Positions 1-5,523 of a stretch of 8,972 nucleotides of DNA are shown here, one piece after another. Source of the DNA: Pseudazoarcus pumilus_A (GTDB taxonomy: Bacteria > Pseudomonadota > Gammaproteobacteria > Burkholderiales > Rhodocyclaceae). The stretch lies in NCBI GenBank assembly GCA_033837965.1, contig JAJLLM010000130.1, positions 1 to 8,972 of the forward strand, read 5' to 3'. The notes below the pieces were generated by a model, which saw only the letters and a program-made list of their open reading frames with translations, made no database searches and was not told the origin of the DNA. The first letter of the stretch is position 1, and each line of letters starts with the position of its first letter. The translations under genes were made by a program, and so were the position numbers.

Positions 1-1285
1 CCTGTTTGCGCAAGCAAGCGAATCGAATGACGTGCTCGAGCGTGCGAGCGCCATGATCGAACAGGGTGAGAAGATGCGGGAGGCTGCCGAAGAGCGCTTC
101 CGTGTCGCCGAAGCGGATTGCTACAACACCTTCTTCGTCAACCGCTGTCTCGATCGCGCACGCGCCGCTCGCAGCCGCGACATTGCGGCCGCCCGCGAGC
201 TGGAACAGGGTGGCAAGCGCATGGAACTGGCCGAGCGCATGCGCCTGGCCACCGAGCGTCAGTCCCCCATCGACATGCGGGCCGGCCGCATGGCGCCGGC
301 ACCCGGTGCGCTGACGCCGGAAGAGCGCAAGGCGCGCGAGGCCGAGCTGGCCAAGCTGCCGCCAGCCGAACGCGAAGCCATTTATGCCCGCGAACTGGCC
401 GAACGCCTGGAACGTCGCGTGCGTGAAATCCAGGAGCAGGGTGCGGCGGCCACGCGTGCCGTGATCCAGCCCGCGCGGGTTGCGCCGGCCGTTGAGCCGG
501 CCCCGCAGCCTGTGAGCGAGGAAGAAGCCGCACGCATTCGCGCAGAGCGGGAACGTGCCGCGCGCGAAGCCGAAGCCGCTGCACAGGAAACGCCGCCGGC
601 ACCGGGCAGCATCCCGGCCGAGGAAGCCGAACGCATCCGTGCCGAACGTGAAGCCGCTGCGCGCGAGGCGGAAGCCCGCGAAGCCGAAGAGCGTGCGCGC
701 CGTGAAGCCGAACTGGAGCGACTGCGTCTGGAGCGTGAGGCCGAGTTGCGCGCCGCCGAGCAGGCCCCCCCGGCCGAACCCGCAGCGCCTGCCGCGCTGA
801 GTGACGAAGCGGCAGCGCGCGAAGCCGAAGCCCGTGCCGCCGAGGAGCGCGCCCGTCGCGATGCCGAACGTGCGCGTCTGCGGGGCGAGGAAGTGCCCGC
901 GCCGGCGCCGGCACCTGCACCGGAGCCAGCGCCGGTTCCGGCACCCGAGCCCGCCGTGGAACCCGCACCGGAACCGGCACCCCAGCCCGCCGTGGAACCC
1001 GCGCCGGCTCCCGCCCCCGCGCCGACACCGGAGCCTGCGCCCGTACCGGAACCGGCACCCGCACCGGCTCCGGCCCCCGAGCCGCCCGTCGTGCTGGACC
1101 CGCCGCGTAACACCAGCGGTACCTACGAGCTGTTGCCGGAAACCAAGAATCCGCCGGTGCTGCCGGGCGCTCCGGCCAATGCCGGTCAGCGTGCGGAAGT
1201 GATTCCGCTGACGGATCTGTCGGATCTGCCGGCCGAGGAGCTGCAGCCGCTCGCACCACTTGAGCCGTACAAGCCGCCGCAGTAA
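1..1285 (+). CDS. Exported Ala/Glu-rich coiled-coil protein with Pro-rich tail (5' end outside window)
   Basis: The reading frame is open to the left edge, so the gene begins before the window. The first in-frame start is a GTG at 32, but the residues before it, LFAQASESND, look like the end of a signal peptide with an AQA cleavage site, so I treat the frame as partial and the product as exported to the periplasm. After it come a helical segment with two cysteines nine residues apart (codons 119-121 and 146-148; C-YNTFFVNR-C), then charged Ala/Glu/Arg repeats typical of coiled coil (about 440-880), then a 64-residue Pro-Ala-Glu tract (896-1087), and a 65-residue C-terminal part ending in EPYKPPQ. 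I recall short betaproteobacterial hypothetical proteins with a similar C-x-F-x-VN-x-C helix, but I recognise no named domain. The Pro tract resembles the periplasm-spanning linker of TonB-like proteins, though no TonB C-terminal domain is present. Function is unknown; an envelope structural role is inference. Confidence 0.8.
   Translation, partial: LFAQASESNDVLERASAMIEQGEKMREAAEERFRVAEADCYNTFFVNRCLDRARAARSRDIAAARELEQGGKRMELAERMRLATERQSPIDMRAGRMAPAPGALTPEERKAREAELAKLPPAEREAIYARELAERLERRVREIQEQGAAATRAVIQPARVAPAVEPAPQPVSEEEAARIRAERERAAREAEAAAQETPPAPGSIPAEEAERIRAEREAAAREAEAREAEERARREAELERLRLEREAELRAAEQAPPAEPAAPAALSDEAAAREAEARAAEERARRDAERARLRGEEVPAPAPAPAPEPAPVPAPEPAVEPAPEPAPQPAVEPAPAPAPAPTPEPAPVPEPAPAPAPAPEPPVVLDPPRNTSGTYELLPETKNPPVLPGAPANAGQRAEVIPLTDLSDLPAEELQPLAPLEPYKPPQ
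659..892 (+). repeat. Duplicated coiled-coil segment inside the first gene
   Basis: Two protein segments about 52 residues apart align closely. The first (about 659-739) reads AREAEAREAEERARREAELE and continues RLRLERE; the second (about 815-892) reads AREAEARAAEERARRDAERA and continues RLRGEE. A related pair, EEAARIRAERE and EEAERIRAERE, lies 33 residues apart at about 521 and 620. The codons differ at many third positions, so this duplication is older than the proline-tract repeats. The sequence is rich in Glu/Arg pairs expected to form long charged helices. Confidence 0.65.
896..1087 (+). repeat. Pro-Ala-Glu low-complexity repeat inside the first gene
   Basis: These 64 codons are almost entirely Pro, Ala, Glu and Val in PAP, PEP and PVP units. 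At DNA level a 19-nt word occurs exactly at 948-966 and 984-1002, 36 nt (12 codons) apart, and encodes the PAVEPAP core twice. A 15-nt word recurs at 968-982 and 1046-1060. Exact repeats in register suggest recent expansion by slippage or unequal recombination, so copy number may vary between strains. Confidence 0.8.
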
Positions 1286-1287
1286 GC

Positions 1288-1313
1288 AAACGGGGCGCTC
1301 AGGCGCCCCGTTT
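1288..1313. terminator. Bidirectional hairpin terminator between convergent genes
   Basis: A perfect 11-bp stem (aaacggggcgc and its complement gcgccccgttt) closes a 4-nt tcag loop. It begins 2 nt after the stop codon of the left gene and ends 5 nt before the stop of apbE. The A-run on one side and T-run on the other give a stem flanked by U residues on both transcripts, so it can serve both convergent units. The U tract is only three long, so termination strength is uncertain. Confidence 0.8.
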
Positions 1314-1318
1314 CACGT

Positions 1319-2383
1319 TCAGTCCACCACTTTGATCGGACCGATGCCGGACGGTATCTGCAGGCGTGCACGCAGTTCGCGCGTGACTTCGATGCGCCCG
1401 TCGTCGGCCACCCGCAGCGCATGTTCGATGCCGTAGGCGCGGGTGTACTTGAGCCAGTCGTCGCCGGCGATGAACGGCGACTTGCTGGCGGCATCCGACC
1501 AGGTGCCGGCGTGTTCGCCCGGCATGGCCAGTACCGACAGCGATTGCGTGCCCTCGGCCGGATAGCCGGTGCGCGGGTCGAGCAGGTGTGAGTAGCGTTT
1601 GCCGTCGATCTCGAAGAAGCGCTGGTAGTCGCCCGAGGTGCCGATGGCCTCGCCGTCGTAGAGCGGCAGGATGGCCAGCGGGCGCGGTTCGCGCGGGTGC
1701 TGGATACCCAGCCGCCACGGCGTCTTGCCCTTGGAGCCAAGCGCCATCACGTTGCCGCCGATGTTGATCAGGGCGTTGTCCACCCCCAGTTCGCGCAGGA
1801 TCGCGGCCGCGCGGTCGAGCGCGTATCCCTTGGCGTATCCGCCCAGGTCGATCTGCACCATGGGGTTGGACGACGACACACGCTTGCCCTCGATGACAAG
1901 GTCCGCCATGCGCGGGCGGGCGGCGAGAATCTTTGCCAGCGCTTCGGCGTCCGGCAGCTTCGGCTCGAACTCGTCGTCGTGAAAGCCCCACAGTGCGATG
2001 AGCCTGCCCAGCGCCGGGTCGAACAGTTCGTCGCCGGCCTCGGCAATCTTCTGCGCGTCGCGCAGCAGCATGGCCAGCTCGTCGGAAACCTCCACCGTCT
2101 CGCCGCGTGCCAGCCCTTCGTTGAGCCGCGTGACTTCCGACGGTTTCCAGGCGTGCAGCGTGTGGTGCAGCCGATCGAACTCGCGCAGCACGGCGGCCAT
2201 GGCTTCGCTCGCCTGTTCGCGCGAGTCGCCGTACACCGTGAGGTCCACGCGCGTACCGAAAACGTAGGCTTCCTGCTGATGCAGTTCGGGTTTGCTGCAG
2301 GCCGTCAGCAGCGCTGCCAGCGCCAGACACAGCACCGCCTTGCGGGCAGCGGCCAGCGCATCGAAACGCTGGAGCAGCTTCAT
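1319..2383 (-). CDS. apbE: ApbE family lipoprotein, FAD:protein FMN transferase
   Basis: The family moves FMN from FAD onto a Ser/Thr of target flavoproteins such as NqrB/NqrC and RnfG in the periplasm. The 354-residue product starts at the ATG at 2383, giving a lipoprotein signal peptide with lipobox LTAC (Cys29, then Ser30, suggesting outer-membrane sorting). A longer in-frame start at 2539 lies within gshB and would bury this signal. Family landmarks: FGT (42-44), DPALG and LWGF (122-134), IDLGGYAKGYALD (178-190), GTSGDYQRFF (248-257) and HLLDPRTGYP (266-275). The usual late AD-x-x-x-T metal motif reads SDAASKS (296-302): Asp297 is kept, but the position of the Thr holds Lys301. ATG overlaps the gshB stop by 4 nt (ATGA), so the two are probably translationally coupled as the last gene of a gshA-gshB-apbE operon. 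No target flavoprotein is in the window. Family assignment is firm; full transferase activity is less certain because of the motif change. Confidence 0.93.
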   Translation of the reverse strand: MKLLQRFDALAAARKAVLCLALAALLTACSKPELHQQEAYVFGTRVDLTVYGDSREQASEAMAAVLREFDRLHHTLHAWKPSEVTRLNEGLARGETVEVSDELAMLLRDAQKIAEAGDELFDPALGRLIALWGFHDDEFEPKLPDAEALAKILAARPRMADLVIEGKRVSSSNPMVQIDLGGYAKGYALDRAAAILRELGVDNALINIGGNVMALGSKGKTPWRLGIQHPREPRPLAILPLYDGEAIGTSGDYQRFFEIDGKRYSHLLDPRTGYPAEGTQSLSVLAMPGEHAGTWSDAASKSPFIAGDDWLKYTRAYGIEHALRVADDGRIEVTRELRARLQIPSGIGPIKVVD

Positions 2384-3327
2384 GCGCAGACCTGTTCGAG
2401 ACGGTCCATGAACAGCCCGGCGACCGAAAAGCCGGCCTGCTCCGCGATCTCGACGAAGCAGGTCGGACTGGTGACGTTGATTTCGGTGAGGTGGCCGCCG
2501 ATCACGTCCAGCCCCACCACCAGCAGGCCGCGCTGCCACAGGATGGGCGCCAGGTACTCGGCGATCTCGCGCTCGCGCGTGGTCAGCGGCATGGCCACGC
2601 CGCGTCCGCCGGCGGCGAGGTTGCCGCGCGTCTCGCCGGCCTTGGGAATGCGCGCCAGCGAGAACGGCACGACCTCACCGCCGATGATCAGCACGCGCTT
2701 GTCGCCCTCGCTGATCTGCGGCAGATAGCGCTGCGCCATGATGGTGCGCGTGCCCTCGTGCGTGAGGGTTTCGAGGATCACGTTGCGGTTGGGGTCGTCG
2801 GCGCGCACGCGGAAGATCTGGCTGCCGCCCATGCCGTCGAGCGGCTTGAGCACGACATCGCCCAGTTCGTCGATGAAGGCCTGCACGTCGCGTGGATCGC
2901 GCGTCACCAGCGTGGTGGCGACGAACTGCGGGAATTCCGTGATGGCAACCTTCTCGGAGTGGTCGCGGATGGCACGCGGATCGTTGAAGATGCGTGCGCC
3001 TGCGGCCTGGGCGCGTTCCAGCAGCCAGGTGGCGGTGACGTACTCGAAGTCGAAGGGCGGATCCTGCCGCATGATCACGGCGTCGAAGTCGGTCAGCGGC
3101 TGCACGCCTTCGGCGCCCGGCACGTACCACCGCGCGTCGTCATCGCTCACCTGCAAGGCCGTGGCGCGCGCCACCACCGCACCGTCGCACCACATCAGCG
3201 CTTCACGCCGGATGGCGTACACCGCGTGACCGCGTCGTGCGGCCTCGCGCATCATCGCGATGCTTGAATCCTTGTACGGCTTGAGCAGTTCCAGTGGGTC
3301 GAGGATGAAGGCGATCTTCAGCGCCAT
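2380..3327 (-). CDS. gshB: Glutathione synthetase
   Basis: Catalyses the ATP-dependent joining of gamma-glutamylcysteine and glycine, the second step of glutathione synthesis, in the cytoplasm. The 315-residue product has the normal length of bacterial GshB and its usual N-terminus (MALKIAFILDPLELLKPYKD). Visible ATP-grasp landmarks are MRQDPPFD (86-93), the nucleotide loop KPLDGMGG (161-168), EGDKRVLII (207-215), the substrate loop RGNLAAGG (234-241) and the end motif GLDVIGG..TEINVTSPTC (272-290). The start at 3327 lies 1 nt after the gshA stop; the frame runs back to 3537, but that extension overlaps gshA and has no family similarity. The stop overlaps the apbE start. The enzyme should work directly on the product of the gene before it. 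Confidence 0.97.
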   Translation of the reverse strand: MALKIAFILDPLELLKPYKDSSIAMMREAARRGHAVYAIRREALMWCDGAVVARATALQVSDDDARWYVPGAEGVQPLTDFDAVIMRQDPPFDFEYVTATWLLERAQAAGARIFNDPRAIRDHSEKVAITEFPQFVATTLVTRDPRDVQAFIDELGDVVLKPLDGMGGSQIFRVRADDPNRNVILETLTHEGTRTIMAQRYLPQISEGDKRVLIIGGEVVPFSLARIPKAGETRGNLAAGGRGVAMPLTTREREIAEYLAPILWQRGLLVVGLDVIGGHLTEINVTSPTCFVEIAEQAGFSVAGLFMDRLEQVCA

Positions 3328-3328
3328 G

Positions 3329-4624
3329 TCAGGCTGCCTCGGCTTCGTCGGCCGGCTCGGTTTCCTCGATTTCCACCGAGGCTGCCAGCAGCGCCAGACG
3401 CGCCACCACGCCGTAGGCGTAGAAGCGGTTGGGCGCGGCGTCCGGCGCCTGCTCGGCGTCCGGCACGGTGCAGCTGGTCTCGAAGGCCAGCGGCTCGAAG
3501 TGCATGCCCGGCGCGTTGAGGTTCTCGTCGCGGCCACGCTCGGTGTGCACGCGGTAGAAACCGCCCACCACGTAGTGATCCATCATGTACACCACCGGCT
3601 CGGCGACGGCGTTTTCCAGCGTCTCGAAGGTGTGCACGCCTTCCTGGATGATCACTTCGTGCACCTGCATGCCTTCCTTGATCACCGACATCTTGTTGCG
3701 CTGGCGGCGGTTTAGGCCCACCACCTCGGACGCGTCCTTGACCGTCATCACGCCCATGCCGTAGGTGCCGGCATCCGCCTTGACCACCACGAAGGGGGTC
3801 TCGTTCACGCCGTACTCCTTGTACTTGGCGCGGATGCGGGTCAGCAGTTCATCCACCTGCGTGGCCAGGCATTCCTCGCCGGTGCGTTCCTGGAAGTTGA
3901 TCTGACCGCAGGTGCGGAATTCGGGGTTGATGCGCCACGGGTCGATGCCGATCACGTCGGCAAACTCGCGCGCCACACGGTCGTAGGCCGCGGCGTGGAT
4001 GGACTTGCGACGCGAATGCCAGCCCGCGTGCAGCGGCGGAATCAGCCACTGCTCGTCGACACCCTTGAGGATGTCCGGTACGCCGGCCGACAGGTCGTTG
4101 TTGAGCAACACCGCGCAGGGGTCGAAGCCCGCCACGCCGACGCGCCCGCCGCGCCGCTCGATGGGCTCCAGCGTCAGGCGTGCGCCGTTGGCCAGTTCCA
4201 GCACGGTCGGTTCGGTGATCTCCGGCAGCAGCGTGCCCAGACGCACGTTGAGCCCGGATAAACCCAGAATCGACACCAGTCGCGCCACGTTCTGCAGGTA
4301 GAACTGGTTGCGGGTGTGGTTCTCCGGGATCAGCAGCAGGTTCTTCGCGTCGCAGCAGATGCGCTCCACCGCCGACTGCGTGGCCTGCACGCACAGCGGC
4401 AGGAAGGCCTCATTGAGGTTGTTGAAGCCGCCGGGGAACAGGTTCAGGTCGACCGGTGCCAGCTTGAAGCCGGAGTTGCGCAGATCGGTCGAGGCGTAGA
4501 ACGGTGGCGCATGGTCCCGCCACTGCACGCGCATCCATTGTTCGATCTCGGTGGCGTGATCGAGGAAGCGTGACTCCAGCTCCAGCAGCGGGCCGGTCAG
4601 CGCGGTGGTGAGGTGAGGAACCAT
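3329..4624 (-). CDS. gshA: Glutamate-cysteine ligase, betaproteobacterial/Acidithiobacillus type
   Basis: Makes gamma-glutamylcysteine from glutamate, cysteine and ATP, the first and usually rate-limiting step of glutathione synthesis. The 431-residue sequence belongs to the separate GshA family first described from Acidithiobacillus ferrooxidans (TIGR02049/PF08886 as I recall), not to the E. coli or plant types. Recognisable stretches are PVDLNLFPGGFNN (57-69), PENHTRNQFY (100-109), LLNNDLSAG (173-181), the glycine-rich VKADAGTYGMGVM (281-293) and YMMDHYVVGGFYRVH (346-360). The last 15 residues form an acidic tail. I chose ATG at 4624, preceded by a purine-rich AGAGAG seven bases upstream; an in-frame start at 4702 would add 26 unrelated residues and run over the likely promoter. 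First gene of the gshA-gshB-apbE operon. In many betaproteobacteria I recall PTS genes following gshAB; here apbE takes that place. Confidence 0.95.
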   Translation of the reverse strand: MVPHLTTALTGPLLELESRFLDHATEIEQWMRVQWRDHAPPFYASTDLRNSGFKLAPVDLNLFPGGFNNLNEAFLPLCVQATQSAVERICCDAKNLLLIPENHTRNQFYLQNVARLVSILGLSGLNVRLGTLLPEITEPTVLELANGARLTLEPIERRGGRVGVAGFDPCAVLLNNDLSAGVPDILKGVDEQWLIPPLHAGWHSRRKSIHAAAYDRVAREFADVIGIDPWRINPEFRTCGQINFQERTGEECLATQVDELLTRIRAKYKEYGVNETPFVVVKADAGTYGMGVMTVKDASEVVGLNRRQRNKMSVIKEGMQVHEVIIQEGVHTFETLENAVAEPVVYMMDHYVVGGFYRVHTERGRDENLNAPGMHFEPLAFETSCTVPDAEQAPDAAPNRFYAYGVVARLALLAASVEIEETEPADEAEAA

Positions 4625-4651
4625 GGGGGAACTCTCTGCGTAGGGGTCGCA

Positions 4652-4671
4652 GGCGGGCCGTATGGTCCGCC
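4652..4671. other. Imperfect inverted repeat in the gshA leader
   Basis: ggcgggcc, a gtat spacer and ggtccgcc form an 8-bp inverted repeat with one mismatch, lying between the candidate -10 element and the gshA start. In the gshA transcript it could fold into a hairpin with one A-C mismatch, ending about 28 nt before the start codon. It could equally be an operator or chance in GC-rich DNA. Confidence 0.35.
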
Positions 4672-4686
4672 ACGGGGGGTGGGCGG

Positions 4687-4692
4687 ATTGTA
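4687..4692 (-). promoter_or_regulatory. Candidate -10 element for the gshA operon
   Basis: Reading leftward, TACAAT matches five of six bases of the sigma-70 -10 consensus and would place transcription start near 4680, giving a leader of about 55 nt. No convincing -35 hexamer lies 16-18 bases further upstream. The element is part of an 8-bp palindrome ttgtacaa (4688-4695), which could also be a protein-binding site. Prediction only. Confidence 0.4.
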
Positions 4693-4757
4693 CAACACGC
4701 ACCCCGGCCGGCAGTCCGGGGGAACCCGCACGGGTACCATGTGTGCCCCGAACCCGT

Positions 4758-4762
4758 GAGGA
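4758..4762 (+). promoter_or_regulatory. Ribosome binding site of the reductase gene
   Basis: GAGGA ends five bases before the ATG at 4768. It selects this start over the upstream in-frame GTG at 4741, which has no comparable purine tract. Confidence 0.7.
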
Positions 4763-4767
4763 CGTCC

Positions 4768-5520
4768 ATGAACCCGCTTGCCCTCATCACTGGCGCCGGC
4801 ACCGGCATCGGCCGCGCCCTGGCCCTGAACCTGATCGAGCGCGGTTGCGATGTGCTGGCTGTCGGCCGTCGCGTCGCGCCGCTTGAAGCGCTTGCCGCCG
4901 AGCACCCTGGTCGTGTCATTGCGCTGCCGCTGGATGTGGCTGCGGCCGATGCGCCGCAGCGCGTGCTCGACACGCTCGGCGAGCGTGCGCCGGCTTTCGT
5001 GGTGCATAACGCTGCCACGCTCGACCCGGCCGGGCCGCTGGCGCAGCTGGATCGCGCGGCTTTCGACGCGCATCTGCAGACCAATCTTGCCGCGCCCCTG
5101 TTTCTCACGCAGGCGCTGCTGCCGCGTCTGGCGCGGGGCGCGCGCGTGCTGCACGTCTCGTCCGGCGCGGCGCATCATGCGCTCAACGGCTGGGGGCCGT
5201 ACTGCATGTCCAAGGCAGCGCTGCACATGCTGACGCAGTGCTGGAATGCCGAACTCAAGAACCGCGGCGTGCTCGTCGGCAGCGCCCGGCCGGGGGTGGT
5301 GGATACGCCGATGCAGGCCGGCATCCGGGAGCTGACGCCAGAGGCTTTCCCCGACGTGGAATCCTTCCGCCGGCTCAAGTCCGACGGTGCATTGCTGCCG
5401 CCCGAGACTGTGGCACGTTTTCTGGCGTGGATGCTGCTCGACGCGGATGCCGAGCAGTTTTCCGGCGCCGAGCGGGACGTGCGGGATGATGCCGCGCTGG
5501 CGCGGTTGTGGCAGGCCTGA
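4768..5520 (+). CDS. Short-chain dehydrogenase/reductase, sepiapterin/benzil reductase-like
   Basis: A 250-residue classical SDR that probably reduces a carbonyl with NADPH in the cytoplasm. The Rossmann fold shows TGAGTGIG (8-15), followed by GRR (33-35), whose arginines suit the NADP phosphate; then NAA (81-83), Asn106, Ser131/Ser132, Tyr145-x3-Lys149 (YCMSK) and PGVVDT (175-180). The sequence around the active site (SSGAA..GWGPYCMSKAA) and the PGVVDTPMQAGIRE stretch resemble sepiapterin reductase and bacterial benzil reductase (YueD/BenR), so the substrate may be a dicarbonyl or pterin, but this cannot be fixed from sequence. The ATG at 4768 is favoured by GAGGA five bases upstream and by the position of the Rossmann strand; a GTG at 4741 would add nine residues. 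It is divergent from gshA across 143 bp and stands alone. Its stop is only 3 nt from that of the opposing namZ-like gene. Confidence 0.93.
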   Translation: MNPLALITGAGTGIGRALALNLIERGCDVLAVGRRVAPLEALAAEHPGRVIALPLDVAAADAPQRVLDTLGERAPAFVVHNAATLDPAGPLAQLDRAAFDAHLQTNLAAPLFLTQALLPRLARGARVLHVSSGAAHHALNGWGPYCMSKAALHMLTQCWNAELKNRGVLVGSARPGVVDTPMQAGIRELTPEAFPDVESFRRLKSDGALLPPETVARFLAWMLLDADAEQFSGAERDVRDDAALARLWQA

Positions 5521-5523
5521 GGT

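Noticed and set aside
138..1289. Long minus-strand open frames antisense to the first gene (383 aa at 138-1289 and 243 aa at 382-1113)
   Set aside because: Their products are Arg/Pro- or Ser/Ala/Gly-rich low complexity, as expected from the complement of an Ala/Glu/Pro-coding repeat in GC-rich DNA; no start signal or family similarity.
2384..2539. N-terminal extension of apbE to an in-frame start at 2539
   Set aside because: It would lie inside gshB and displace the lipoprotein signal peptide; the ATG at 2383 with ATGA overlap explains everything.
1299..2728. Long shadow frames over apbE and gshB on both strands (343 aa each)
   Set aside because: apbE and gshB have clear family motifs over the same bases; the shadows are His/Arg-rich without recognisable domains.
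3328..3537. N-terminal extension of gshB to 3537
   Set aside because: It overlaps gshA, is Arg/Thr/Pro-rich and lacks similarity to GshB; MALKIAFILD is the standard family start.
4735..4740. taccat as a -10 for the reductase gene on the plus strand
   Set aside because: Only four of six matches, and no -35 at a suitable distance; not enough to call a promoter.
4597..5226. 209-aa minus-strand frame across the gshA/reductase intergenic region
   Set aside because: It is antisense to the reductase and crosses the gshA promoter; composition is Arg-rich and nothing is recognisable.
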